The notes: generated from the letters alone by a model not told the origin. A stretch of 64,000 nt of DNA from Pseudomonas silvicola (GCF_026651855.1 NZ_CP093280.1:4752001-4816000), one strand, 5' to 3'. Counted from the first letter of the stretch, positions 52,836-62,149 are shown. Numbers and translations are program-made.

Positions 52836-54095
52836 GCAGGACCGGGCGAAGCTCGGGAAGGGGCTCACCGCGTACTGCCTGAAGACCGCGGCGTCTGCTT
52901 CCCGAGCTGGCGCCCGGTCCTACCGGTTTGGCTGCGGTGGTTGGGGGTTTCCTGTAGGACCGGGCGAAGCTCGGGAAGGGGCTCACCGCGTACTGCCTGA
53001 AGATCGCGGCGTCTGCTTCCCGAGCTGGCGCCCGGTCCCACAGGGTTGACTGCGGTGGTTGGGGGTTTCCTGTAGGACCGGGCGAAGCTCGGGAAGGGGC
53101 TCACCGCGTACTGCCTGAAGACCGCGGCGTCTGCTTCCCGAGCTGGCGCCCGGTCCTACAGGCTTGGCTGCGGTGGTTGGGGGTTTCCTGTAGGACCGGG
53201 CGAAGCTCGGGAGGGGCTCACCGCGTACTGCCTGAAGACCGCAGCGTCTGCTTCCCGAGCTGGCGCCCGGTCCTACCGGTTTGGCTGCGGTGGTTGGGGG
53301 TTTCCTGTAGGACCGGGCGAAGCTCGGGAAGGCTTCACCGCGTACCGCGTGAAGACCGCTGCGTCTGCTTCCCGAGCTGGCGCCCGGTCCTACCGGTTTG
53401 GCTGCGGTGGTTGGGGGTTTCCTGTAGGACCGGGCGAAGCTCGGGAAGGGGCTCACCGCGTACTGCCTGAAGACCGCGGCGTCTGCTTCCCGAGCTGGCG
53501 CCCGGTCCTACCGGTTTGGCTGCGGTGGTTGGGGGTTTCCTGTAGGACCGGGCGAAGCTCGGGAAGGGGCTCACCGCGTACTGCCTGAAGACCGCGGCGT
53601 CTGCTTCCCGAGCTGGCGCCCGGTCCTACCGGTTTGGCTGCGGTGGTTGGGGGTTTCCTGTAGGACCGGGCGAAGCTCGGGAAGGGGCTCACCGCGTACT
53701 GCCTGAAGATCGCGGCGTCTGCTTCCCGAGCTGGCGCCCGGTCCAACAGGGTTGGCGGCGGTGGCTGGGGTTTCGGTAGGACCGGGCGAAGCTCGGGAAG
53801 GGGCTCACCGCGTACTGCCTGAAGACCGCGGCGTCTGCTTCCCGAGCTGGCGCCCGGTCCTACCGGTTTGGCTGCGGTGGTTGGGGGTTTCCTGTAGGAC
53901 CGGGCGAAGCTCGGGAAGGGGCTCACCGCGTACTGCCTGAAGACCGCGGCGTCTGCTTCCCGAGCTGGCGCCCGGTCCTACCGGTTTGGCTGCGGTGGTT
54001 GGGGGTTTCCTGTAGGACCGGGCGAAGCTCGGGAAGGGGCCACCGCTTACTACCTGAAGACCGCGGGGCGCTCGGCCCGGCCCGGGTACATGGCG
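52836..54095. repeat. Tandem array of about 11 palindromic REP-type units, 118-bp period
   Basis: ACCGGGCGAAGCTCGGGA occurs at 52841, 52959, 53077, 53195, 53312, 53429, 53547, 53665, 53781, 53899 and 54017, at 116-118 bp spacing. Each full unit pairs TAGGACCGGGCGAAGCTC with the inverse arm (CTTCCCGAGCTGGCGCCCGG) about 45 bp later. The linker contains TTTGGCTGCGGTGGTTGGGG. The last unit decays after about 54060. It is the same repeat family as the doublets at 28144, 32854 and 39721. Reading frames inside are spurious. Confidence 0.95.
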
Positions 54096-54106
54096 TCGCG
54101 GCTCGA

Positions 54107-55144
54107 TCAACTGCCTTGCAGCGGCTTCTCATCCACGAAGAAGTAATCCTGCCACGAGGCCGGTTTGTGCTTGATGGCGCCCACCCGGTACATGAACTCG
54201 GCCAGCGGGTAGGTATTCTTCGGGTTGATGGTGAATTCGAACCGCGGGTTGTCGATGATTTTCAGCAATTCGGTGCGATCGATCTTGGCGTGGGTCACGC
54301 GAATGTAGGTGTCGGCGGCGCCCGGTTTGTCTTTCTGAATAAAGTCCGCGGCCTCGGCCAGGGCTTCCATGAAGGCGTGGTAGGTCTTGGGGTTTTCGTT
54401 GCGGAATTTCTCCGTGGCAAACAGCAGCGTCGGTGAGTTGGGGCCCAGCAGGTCGTAAGTGTCCAGCACCACATGCACGCCGGGCTTGGCCACTTCCTGT
54501 TCCTGAAAGGGCGGGTTGGAGAAGTGCGCGGTCACCTCGGTGCCGCCCGAGCCGATGCTCGCGGCGGCGTCCGGGTGTGGCAGGTTGATGGAGTAGGCAT
54601 CCAGACGTGCGTAGTCCTTGTCCCCCCACAGTTTGGCCGACGCGTATTGCAGGTAGCGCGATTGCACCGACACCCCCACCGCCGGTACGGCGATACGGTC
54701 CTTGGCGGTGAAGTCGGCGATGGTCTTGACCTGCGGGTTGTTGGTCACCAGCAAGTAAGGGAAGTTGCCCAGGGAAGCCACGGCCTTGACGTTCTGACGG
54801 CCGTAGGTGCGGTCCCAGACGGTCAGCAGCGGGCCCACCCCGGCGCCGGCGATGTCCACCGAGCCTGCCAGCAGGGCATCGTTGACCGCCGATCCACCCG
54901 ATAACTGGGTCCAGTCCACCTTGATGTCCAGGCCTTCCTTCTGGCCATACTTCTCGACCAGGTGCTGGTCGCGGACCACATTGAGCAGCAAGTACACCAC
55001 GCCGAACTGTTCGGCGATGCGCAACTGGCCTTCGGCCTGGGCAGTGGCCGGTGCCACCAGGCTACCCGCCAACAGCGACAGGCCCAGCCCCAGGGCGGTG
55101 GTGAGTTTGCTCAAGCGTGCGAAAGGAGGGTTGAAAGCGTTCAT
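54107..55144 (-). CDS. ABC transporter substrate-binding protein, NMT1/TauA-like
   Basis: A 345-residue periplasmic protein; the ATG at 55144 gives a clean signal peptide (LTTALGLGLSLLAGSLVAPATAQA). The fold is shown by GLDIKVDWTQLSGGSAVNDALLAGSVDIAGAGVGPLLTVWDRTYG and LVTNNPQVKTIADFTAKDRIAVPAVG. It resembles sulfonate/taurine/nitrate-binding proteins. As at 31730, no permease or ATPase gene is nearby. It is followed by the 118-bp repeat array. Confidence 0.9.
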   Translation of the reverse strand: MNAFNPPFARLSKLTTALGLGLSLLAGSLVAPATAQAEGQLRIAEQFGVVYLLLNVVRDQHLVEKYGQKEGLDIKVDWTQLSGGSAVNDALLAGSVDIAGAGVGPLLTVWDRTYGRQNVKAVASLGNFPYLLVTNNPQVKTIADFTAKDRIAVPAVGVSVQSRYLQYASAKLWGDKDYARLDAYSINLPHPDAAASIGSGGTEVTAHFSNPPFQEQEVAKPGVHVVLDTYDLLGPNSPTLLFATEKFRNENPKTYHAFMEALAEAADFIQKDKPGAADTYIRVTHAKIDRTELLKIIDNPRFEFTINPKNTYPLAEFMYRVGAIKHKPASWQDYFFVDEKPLQGS

Positions 55145-55233
55145 CGACTGTTCTGCCTGACTGTCAGCGAAAGGATGGAACAGACAATATAGGCATAATG
55201 AATTTAGTTTAAATAACATCTGGAGATAAGCTA

Positions 55234-55326
55234 ATGCCCCCCAAATGCGCTGTATTTCCAACCGAAGCGGCCAACCACGCCATGTACCGGGCCAAAAGCG
55301 CGGGGCGCGACCGGTACGCGTGGTGA
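55234..55326 (+). pseudogene. Remnant of a GGDEF-domain C-terminus
   Basis: A 30-codon frame (ATG with GGAGA 7 nt upstream) ends EAANHAMYRAKSAGRDRYAW before a stop. The stretch A..AMYRAK..GR.R is the conserved last helix of GGDEF domains. The rest of the domain is absent, so it is probably debris of a lost cyclase gene. Expression of the short peptide cannot be excluded. Confidence 0.6.
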
Positions 55327-55392
55327 CCCCGAGTGCGACTCAAAAGCGGCCGGACTTGCTTATAATCGGCAGCCCACTTCAAGGAGAAACCC

Positions 55393-55947
55393 ATGGAAAA
55401 GCCTACCTGGCACGCCGACCCTCTGACCTGGGGCCACGGTCCGCGCATGTTCGAGGTGTTCCTCGAACCCACGTGCCCGTTCTCGGTCAAGGCGTACAAC
55501 AAGCTCGACGAGTTGCTGAATCTGGTTGGCGAGGACCGCGTGACCATCAAGGTTCGCCTGCAATCCCAGCCTTGGCATCTGTTCTCGGGGGTGATCGTAC
55601 GCTGTATCCTGGCCGCTTCGACCTTGCCTGAAGGCAAGCACGCCGCCAAGGCGGTGCTGGACGCCGTGGCCCGTCACCGTGAGGAATTCGAGTTCAGCCA
55701 CCATGCCGGCGGCCCCAACCTGAATGCCACGCCCAATGACATCATCGCCCGCATCGAGCAGTACAGCGGCGTCCTCCTGGCGCACGCGTTTGCCATTCCC
55801 GACCTGGACCGGGAAGTAAAATGGCATTGCAAGTACGCGCGTCAGAACGGCATCCACGTTTCGCCCACCTTCATGGTCGACGGCCTGGTGCAGGGAAGCA
55901 TCAGCAGCGGCGACTCGGTCGCGGACTGGGCCAGGCACCTGGCCTGA
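55393..55947 (+). CDS. DsbA-like thioredoxin-fold protein
   Basis: A 184-residue protein with AAGGAGA before the ATG. The thioredoxin fold begins MFEVFLEPTCPFSVKAYNKLDELL, where only one Cys remains (CPFS instead of CPxC). The C-terminal part NGIHVSPTFMVDGLVQGSISSGD has the cis-Pro loop. No signal peptide is present, so it is cytoplasmic. It may be a DsbA-family oxidoreductase or a glutathione-type isomerase; the substrate is unknown. Confidence 0.82.
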   Translation: MEKPTWHADPLTWGHGPRMFEVFLEPTCPFSVKAYNKLDELLNLVGEDRVTIKVRLQSQPWHLFSGVIVRCILAASTLPEGKHAAKAVLDAVARHREEFEFSHHAGGPNLNATPNDIIARIEQYSGVLLAHAFAIPDLDREVKWHCKYARQNGIHVSPTFMVDGLVQGSISSGDSVADWARHLA

Positions 55948-56010
55948 AGTCCAGCCCCAGGGCCTGTGGCAGCGGCCTGGCGGCCACTGCTACACCGCGC
56001 GGTCAAGGCC

Positions 56011-58008
56011 TCAGTGCGGGGCGCGGGGAATGGTCTTGAGCAGGTCCTCGGGGGTGATATGCCCCACCACGCTCTTCTTGCTGCCCGGCGGCGCCAGGTC
56101 GAGGATGTGGCCCTTCATCTTGCCGATGACGTGCATTTCGCACGGCTTGCAGTCGAACTTCAGGGTCAGCACTTCATCGCCGTGAATCAGTTGCATCGGC
56201 GCGACCTTGGTGCGTACGCCAGTCACGCCCTTGGCCTGCTTGGGGCACAGGTTGAAGGAGAAACGCAGGCAGTGCTTGGTGATCATCACCGGTACTTCGC
56301 CCGCTTCTTCATGGGCCTCATAGGCGGCGTCGATCAGTTTCACCCCATGCCGGTGGTAGAAGTCGCGGGCTTTCTGGTTGTAGACGTTGGCCAGGAACGA
56401 CAGGTGCGAATCAGGGTACACCGGTGCCGGATCCGTCTCGGGCTTGCGGCCACCGCGTGGGTGGGCGGCGACGCGGGCGGCGGTCAGGGCTTCGATCACC
56501 TCACGGCGCAGGGCCTTGAGTTGCGAATTGGGAATGAAGTAGGCCTGGGGCGCGTCCAGCTTGATGTCGGTGGCGTGGTACGGGGTGGTGCCCAGTTGGC
56601 CAAGCAGGTCGTGCAGTTGATCCAGTGCCTGCTCAGGCTTGTTGGCCACGCCGAACGGGCCATCCAGCGCGACGCTGGCGCTGATCCCTTCCTCGCTGGT
56701 GGCGGTCAATTCCAGTCGCTGCTCGCGCAACTGGGCCTTCCACGCCAAGCCAATACGACGCTCGGCGGAGGTCTTCTGCAGGGCTTGCTGCCAGTTGTGG
56801 TCCAGGTTGCGGTTCAACGGATGGTTGGGGCGCGCCTTGTACAGGTCGGCCGGCATCTCGTTGGGTTCCACGCGGTAGCGGTAGCGCTTTTCACCTTCTT
56901 CTTCGAACTCGCCCTTTGGCTCGGCGATGTTGGCACGGAAACCCACCACTTCGCGCTTGATCAGCACGTTGAGGCCGTCACCGTTGGTCAACGGCTCATG
57001 GGTGACCACCTGCAGGTCACGCTTGCCAACCTTCTCCACCACGCCCACGGCCAGCCCGGTGAAGGTCGGGGTGTCAAAGGCGCCGATATCCACCTTGCGG
57101 TCGGTGACGAAGTAGTCGGTGCTGCCGCGGTGGAAGGTCTTGTCCGGGTCGGGCACGAAGAAGTGCGCGGTGCGGCCGCTGGACGCGCGGGCCAGGTCCG
57201 GGCGCCCTTCGAGGATGTCGTCCAGGCGCTGGCGGTAGTAGGCCGTGATGTTCTTCACATAGCCCATGTCCTTGTAGCGGCCTTCGATCTTGAAGGAGCG
57301 TACGCCAGCCTCGACCAGGGCGCGCAGGTTGGCGCTCTGGTTGTTGTCTTTCATCGATAGCAGGTGCTTTTCAAAGGCGACCACGCGGCCCTGGTCATCC
57401 TTGAGCGTGTAGGGCAGGCGGCACGCCTGGGAGCAGTCGCCGCGGTTGGCGCTGCGGCCGTTCTGGGCGTGGGAAATGTTGCACTGCCCGGAAAAGGCCA
57501 CGCACAGGGCACCATGAATGAAGAACTCGATGGCCGCGTCGGTCTCGTCGGCGATGGCGCGGATTTCCTGCAGGTTCAGCTCGCGCGCCAGTACCAGCTG
57601 CGAAAAGCCGGCCTGGTCGAGGAACTTGGCCCGGTCCAGGGTGCGTATGTCGGTCTGGGTGCTGGCGTGCAGCTCGATGGGCGGAATGTCGAGTTCCATT
57701 ACCCCCAGGTCCTGGACGATCAGCGCATCTACCCCGGCGTCGTACAACTGATGGATCAGTTTGCGCGCCGGCTCCAGCTCATCATCGTGCAGGATGGTAT
57801 TGATGGTGGTGAACACGCGCGCGTGATAGCGGCGGGCGAACTCCACCAGCCTGGCGATATCGGCTACTTCGTTGCAGGCGTTGTGCCGTGCGCCAAAGCT
57901 TGGGCCGCCAATGTAGATGGCATCGGCACCGTGCAGGATCGCCTCGCGGGCGATCTCCACATCACGGGCAGGGCTGAGCAATTCCAGGTGGTGCTTGGGT
58001 AGGGACAT
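56011..58008 (-). CDS. rlhA: U32 family protein, 23S rRNA C2501 hydroxylase RlhA
   Basis: A 665-residue protein from the ATG at 58008 (MSLPKHHLELLSPARD). The U32 core contains GADAIYIGGPSFGARH, ARELNLQEI and FIHGALCVAFSGQCNISHAQNGRSANRGDCSQACRLPY. The length and C-terminal DUF3656-type region with SFNLCPKQAKGV and FDCKPCEMHVIG match RlhA (YdcP) of E. coli, which with prephenate-dependent chemistry hydroxylates cytidine 2501 of 23S rRNA. Despite the historic name, no protease role is expected. It has no operon partner. Confidence 0.88.
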   Translation of the reverse strand: MSLPKHHLELLSPARDVEIAREAILHGADAIYIGGPSFGARHNACNEVADIARLVEFARRYHARVFTTINTILHDDELEPARKLIHQLYDAGVDALIVQDLGVMELDIPPIELHASTQTDIRTLDRAKFLDQAGFSQLVLARELNLQEIRAIADETDAAIEFFIHGALCVAFSGQCNISHAQNGRSANRGDCSQACRLPYTLKDDQGRVVAFEKHLLSMKDNNQSANLRALVEAGVRSFKIEGRYKDMGYVKNITAYYRQRLDDILEGRPDLARASSGRTAHFFVPDPDKTFHRGSTDYFVTDRKVDIGAFDTPTFTGLAVGVVEKVGKRDLQVVTHEPLTNGDGLNVLIKREVVGFRANIAEPKGEFEEEGEKRYRYRVEPNEMPADLYKARPNHPLNRNLDHNWQQALQKTSAERRIGLAWKAQLREQRLELTATSEEGISASVALDGPFGVANKPEQALDQLHDLLGQLGTTPYHATDIKLDAPQAYFIPNSQLKALRREVIEALTAARVAAHPRGGRKPETDPAPVYPDSHLSFLANVYNQKARDFYHRHGVKLIDAAYEAHEEAGEVPVMITKHCLRFSFNLCPKQAKGVTGVRTKVAPMQLIHGDEVLTLKFDCKPCEMHVIGKMKGHILDLAPPGSKKSVVGHITPEDLLKTIPRAPH

Positions 58009-58090
58009 GTTTTTCTGGTCTGGGTGATCACGGTCAAGGCGTGCATTGTAGCGGGCATTGGCCCGCCAGGCACTCAAAGCCTGCCAGGCG

Positions 58091-58117
58091 GCCCGTAGCA
58101 GCGGACCTGGCCGCGTC
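58091..58117. repeat. Dispersed short repeat (copies also at 58630-58656 and, inverted, 17835-17854)
   Basis: GCCCGTAGCAGCGGACCTGG with CCGCGTC following; the copy at 58630 differs in one base, and the inverted copy near 17835 covers the central 20 bp. Located between genes in all three places, it is probably another REP-like family. Confidence 0.6.
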
Positions 58118-58162
58118 GCGCCGCGCAACACCAGGCCCACCGCACCCAGTTCCGCTGCTCGT

Positions 58163-58543
58163 TCAGCCCTTGGCCGCCATCGCGGTCACTTCAACGCGCA
58201 TGCCTTCCACCGCCAGCGACGCCACGCCCACTGCCGCGCGCACGGGCCAGGGTTTGGCGAAGAAACGCTGGTACACCTGGTTGAACGCCGCGCGGTCGGC
58301 CATGTCGGTCAGGTAGATGGTCAGGTGCATCACCCGGTCCAGGGAACTGCCGGCGCGCTCCAGGGCCACTTTCAGCGCCTGCAGGGTGCACTCGCTCTGC
58401 TCGACGATACCGCCCAGCTCAAGGCGGCCGTCGGCGTGGGTGGGGATCTGGGTGGAGACCAGGATGCCGTTGAAACTGGCCACGTCCGAAGAAATGGACT
58501 CCGGGTCAGGGTCGGGCAGGAAGGTCAGGTCGCTGTTGGCCAT
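58163..58543 (-). CDS. RidA family protein
   Basis: A 126-residue RidA/Rid-like protein: SFNGILVSTQIPTHADGRLELGGIVEQSECTLQALKVALERAGSSLDRVMHLTIYLTDM and WPVRAAVGVASLAVEGMRVEVTAMA. The C-terminal Arg of true RidA is replaced by the sequence VRAAVGV, so substrate use may differ. It stands alone. Confidence 0.88.
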   Translation of the reverse strand: MANSDLTFLPDPDPESISSDVASFNGILVSTQIPTHADGRLELGGIVEQSECTLQALKVALERAGSSLDRVMHLTIYLTDMADRAAFNQVYQRFFAKPWPVRAAVGVASLAVEGMRVEVTAMAAKG

Positions 58544-58774
58544 GGGGCACTCCGGGTTGGCGTATCGAGGGCCCGCACCATAGCCTCAACCGGCCGGTGG
58601 TGCCAAGCCCTGCAGCCGGATAAGCGCAGGCCCGTGGCAGCGGACCTGGCCGCGTCACAGCCACCACGCAACGTCAGGTACCCCGCCCGGAGCGCCGGCC
58701 TTCTATGAGAACCGGCTCGCCACCGGGCTTTTCAGGCGAACGGTCGCTGGCAAGGCAGCTCGCACACGCAGTGC

Positions 58775-58843
58775 CTAGGCGTGGACCAGCGCCACGGAAA
58801 AGAACAACACCAGGATAGCGGCAAGGGTGAGGTGGACATTCAT
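58775..58843 (-). CDS. Possible 22-residue membrane peptide
   Basis: An ATG at 58843 opens the frame MNVHLTLAAILVLFFSVALV with HA and a stop. It is one hydrophobic helix and resembles small membrane peptides, but no clear ribosome site is seen. Nothing else codes between 58544 and 58970 apart from a dispersed repeat at 58630. Confidence 0.3.
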   Translation of the reverse strand: MNVHLTLAAILVLFFSVALVHA

Positions 58844-58970
58844 GTCAGTGGACCGCGCAGGGGAAGGAGCGGGCAGTGTAAAAAAGCTGCCCGCCAAAAC
58901 GTAATCGAATAAGCAGATTACGGTTATCACGTTCAGTGATGGAGGCGCCCCGGAGCTGTTTGTAATGCCG

Positions 58971-59813
58971 TTACCAAGTGGCCGTCTTTGTGCGGCGTTT
59001 GGCCTTTGCAATCGGTTTTTCCGGTAAAGTCCCCTTCAATGTCAGACTGTCCACTGCACTGCCATCGAGCTGATGTTGGAGGGACCTGTTCAGGCTTTGG
59101 CGAAAAGCTGCCAAGTGCGGCAGATCGTCCTCGGAGTGCTGCTCCTGAAACTCCTGGAGGGTAGTGATGGCTTCGGCCAGCGACGGGTTGTTGCGGCAAA
59201 GATTCTCCCGAGCGGCGACGATGTACAGCAATTCCCTGCACAGGTGCTTGCCTTGCGGGGTGTGGCCTATGTAGGTGACGTTGCTGACGTGGTTGGTTTC
59301 ACGGCGCTCGAAACTAATGTGGTCGGTATAACGATGAAAGCGCGGGTGATACCACTCGCTGAACTGCACAGCCTTTGGATAGTGGGCAAAAACCACGGGG
59401 AACGCACCCCAGCGCTCATCGTGTTTAAGCTGGTTGCAATCAAAACAAGCAACTGCCAAATTCCAGAAGTACAGGGAGAAGTGCGGATAGCTGGCACGCG
59501 GCAGGATGTGCTCGATGGGTTTGGCATGGGCGATGTTGAGCAGCCAGCGGCGACAGTAGCAGCAGCGGTTCCCCTGCAACTGGCCGACGAACCGGCGAAA
59601 CGCAGCTTTGATCAGGGGGCCGGTCACCCCGCTAGTTTCGGCTTTGCGGTGCGCCGACAATTCATCCCAGACATCCCCTTCCACGCGTGACCGTGCATAC
59701 AGTGCCTGCAGGTAGGTAACGGTGTCTGCGTTATGGGCTTCTATCTCGTGTGCCAAGCGCTGGTAATGGGCGAATTGAGTACGCAGTTCCGCCTCGCTCA
59801 ACGTCCCCGTCAT
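58971..59813 (-). CDS. HNH endonuclease family protein, PtuB-like (TIGR02646 type)
   Basis: A 280-residue protein. A zinc-bound HNH centre is visible: C84-C85-Y-C87, E101-H102 (EHILP), N118 and C123-F-D-C126-N127 with K130. This order matches the HNH partners of Septu and retron Ec78 (PtuB). The ATG overlaps the ATPase stop by 4 bp. It would cut nucleic acid when its ATPase releases or activates it. A basic tail (KPIAKAKRRTKTATW) ends the protein. Base composition is less GC-rich than in neighbours, as expected for transferred defence genes. Confidence 0.82.
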   Translation of the reverse strand: MTGTLSEAELRTQFAHYQRLAHEIEAHNADTVTYLQALYARSRVEGDVWDELSAHRKAETSGVTGPLIKAAFRRFVGQLQGNRCCYCRRWLLNIAHAKPIEHILPRASYPHFSLYFWNLAVACFDCNQLKHDERWGAFPVVFAHYPKAVQFSEWYHPRFHRYTDHISFERRETNHVSNVTYIGHTPQGKHLCRELLYIVAARENLCRNNPSLAEAITTLQEFQEQHSEDDLPHLAAFRQSLNRSLQHQLDGSAVDSLTLKGTLPEKPIAKAKRRTKTATW

Positions 59814-62149
59814 TGTGATACTCCGGGGCTGGCCCGCTTGAATAGTTCTTTGATAGCGTCTCTGGCATGGCGAATCAGTTGCTCGTCTTGCTCAAGGCGA
59901 TCCGGGTTCTTTTGGCTCTCGCCGACTATTCGCGCCAGTTTTTTCAGTGAATCATCGAGTGCGGTTTCCAGTGCGGGGTCCGGTCGGCCCGGTTGGTTGA
60001 TGGCACGGATAGCCCGAGACACCAGCACGGCGCAGCGTTCATTGATTTCGCTATTGTCAGGGGAACTGGTTTCGAACCCATCAAGCAAGATCGCCTCTAC
60101 CGAGTGGCGTTGATGCACGGCAATACTGTTCAACTGCTGGTCTTTGGCCAGGAAGCAGTGGCTAATATTGTCGGTTGCATTGGCAACGATGATGGGGGCA
60201 TGGGTTGCGCTGACGAACCAGCAGTGAAATTGCTTGGCAAGCATGGATAACAAGGAAGGTAATTGCTGCTGCCACCGGACATGGAGGCTGATCTCCGGCT
60301 CATCGATCAGAAAAACGGTCTGCTGTTCTGCATGAGCGCAGATGCTGGTGAGCAGAGAGAAAACCTGTTGCTCACCGGAGCTCAGAGCGCCGAACTGAAC
60401 AAAACCGTCCTTGTCTTCACGCGCAATCAAAGGCGCGTAGCCTGTGGTATCAGCAGGAAAACTCTCGCTTTCTATATCGATTGGCGCTGACAGGTGCTTC
60501 CAGTACGGCACTTCTTCTCCGGCTTTTGGCGCGTGTAACACGTAAGCGTGACAAGCAAACCCCAACCATTCCAGCCCGCTTTTGAACGTATTCAACCGCG
60601 TGGAACACTGGCGGATCCGACCCAATTTGGCGCAGATTGATTCTAGAAAATCTTCGTGCTTTGCAAAAGCGCGCATGCCTTGGTAGACGAAATTCGATGT
60701 TGCGTCTGGTTCAATAGGGAACCGGTCAGTAAGGTTGAACCCAACGCCCACCGAACGGCGGCCTGACCGATCAAGCTCAATAGCAAGGCTACCCAACATC
60801 ATGCTCTTGCCCGCCCCGTTGTTGCCGATGATGTATGAGCAATTCGGCAGCCTCTCTGGCTTTAGTTCCAGAAGCAGACAGCGGTTATCCAAGCTGAAGG
60901 TGGGCGGCACTCTTTGAGCTCTTAAAAATGCCAGTAACGCGGAGACAGGAGTGTTCAAAACCTGCTGGCTAGACGCGCCGAAGCACACGCCAGGGATGTC
61001 GGTGTAGGTATCACCCAAATGCTTCAGGAAAAACCCCTTCAACTCACCGTAATGCAGCTGTTTGAATAAGTTGGAGCTGATTTTATGTACTGAGGACCGC
61101 CATCTCTGAACAACCGCTGCAGCAAACCAGATCGTCTCAAAGCAGCTTTCCTTGGCTAGCGGCACTGTATCAATAAACAACGTTTCACCGGCGTTGGTTT
61201 TCTGGCTATTGAGGAGCCAAGCCGTGAAGGCGCCTCGGCTACCCGCAGCGTTCAGCGTCGGCAGATTGATCACGGCTTCTAGCAGGTCATGGTCCTCAAT
61301 GTATCGCCGTACGGGGTCGGGAATAGGCTCAATATTGGCGGGGTCAAGGATGACCAAAGTCAGGCCGCTCAGCGCCTCCGTGTCTATCAGGTCGTTCAGT
61401 GCAACCAATACGGGTAACGACTGCGCTTGTGGAGGCAGGCCCCCGTCGATGACCGTCATGTCTTCGGCGTCGACCTCTAATTGGTAATCGAACACCGCTT
61501 CCTGTGACGTGCCGCGCAACTCCAGCCGTAGCCTGATCAGGTCCTGGTGTGGATACGGATAGCCATAGTGTTTCCAGTAGTAGGTGTCGACAGGTTTCTG
61601 CAGCACTTTGGAGGTGACAGGCATCGCTCCGCTATAGGGGAAGGTTTCGAAGATTCGGCCGGTGCTAGTCAGACTGATACTTAGGGCCGCCACCAAGTGC
61701 GAATGGTAAAAGCTGATTTGGTAAACTTCTTCCAGCGTACGCCGCAGCATGATGTCGAATAGACGCCGGGCGAACCCGTGTTTAGCGGTTACCCGCTGTT
61801 CAATACCTTCGAACTGCTTGAACAGGCGGTTTATGAATACGCCATTCAGTGCCTCCACCAACCCAGCGCGGGCGGGGACATCGACGCTATGTTGGTTGAT
61901 GCATCTGGTCATCTTATCGATGAACGCCGGGATACTGCGCGGGCGAACGAGCACGCGCTCTTCTTGTTTGCCCGCGTCAGATTTACCATTGGCAATCAGG
62001 CACGCCACGAAATACAGCAGCGCAGGGTGGAAGTGTTTATCCGGGAAATCCCCTTGCGCTGTGCGTAGCGAGTCTAGTAAGCGGTTTGCGTGGATATTGC
62101 GCTCGTCCAACTGCTGCATTTCGTCGAGCTGTTCTGCTGCATCAAGCAT
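59810..62149 (-). CDS. PtuA-like ABC-type ATPase with methylase-like N-terminal region
   Basis: A 779-residue protein from the ATG at 62149, where AAAGGA lies 7 nt upstream; longer starts overlap the next gene. The C-terminal half is an OLD/SMC-like ATPase: Walker A GNNGAGKS (442-449), signature LSSGEQQ (589-595), Walker B TVFLIDEPE (611-619) and THAP (649-652). Residues 1-430 are unusual for PtuA. Around 250-330 the stretch VRRYIEDHDLLEAVINLPT, then AFTAWLLNSQ and ETLFID, resembles the end of HsdM-type N6-adenine methylases, but no NPPY/F motif is found. It is coupled to the HNH gene and AT-richer than its surroundings. Confidence 0.8.
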   Translation of the reverse strand: MLDAAEQLDEMQQLDERNIHANRLLDSLRTAQGDFPDKHFHPALLYFVACLIANGKSDAGKQEERVLVRPRSIPAFIDKMTRCINQHSVDVPARAGLVEALNGVFINRLFKQFEGIEQRVTAKHGFARRLFDIMLRRTLEEVYQISFYHSHLVAALSISLTSTGRIFETFPYSGAMPVTSKVLQKPVDTYYWKHYGYPYPHQDLIRLRLELRGTSQEAVFDYQLEVDAEDMTVIDGGLPPQAQSLPVLVALNDLIDTEALSGLTLVILDPANIEPIPDPVRRYIEDHDLLEAVINLPTLNAAGSRGAFTAWLLNSQKTNAGETLFIDTVPLAKESCFETIWFAAAVVQRWRSSVHKISSNLFKQLHYGELKGFFLKHLGDTYTDIPGVCFGASSQQVLNTPVSALLAFLRAQRVPPTFSLDNRCLLLELKPERLPNCSYIIGNNGAGKSMMLGSLAIELDRSGRRSVGVGFNLTDRFPIEPDATSNFVYQGMRAFAKHEDFLESICAKLGRIRQCSTRLNTFKSGLEWLGFACHAYVLHAPKAGEEVPYWKHLSAPIDIESESFPADTTGYAPLIAREDKDGFVQFGALSSGEQQVFSLLTSICAHAEQQTVFLIDEPEISLHVRWQQQLPSLLSMLAKQFHCWFVSATHAPIIVANATDNISHCFLAKDQQLNSIAVHQRHSVEAILLDGFETSSPDNSEINERCAVLVSRAIRAINQPGRPDPALETALDDSLKKLARIVGESQKNPDRLEQDEQLIRHARDAIKELFKRASPGVSQ

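Noticed and set aside
52836-54095. Genes or repeat proteins encoded in the array on either strand
   Set aside because: All frames come from the tandem units, have no ribosome sites and repeat the same peptide; the DNA is a REP-type array.
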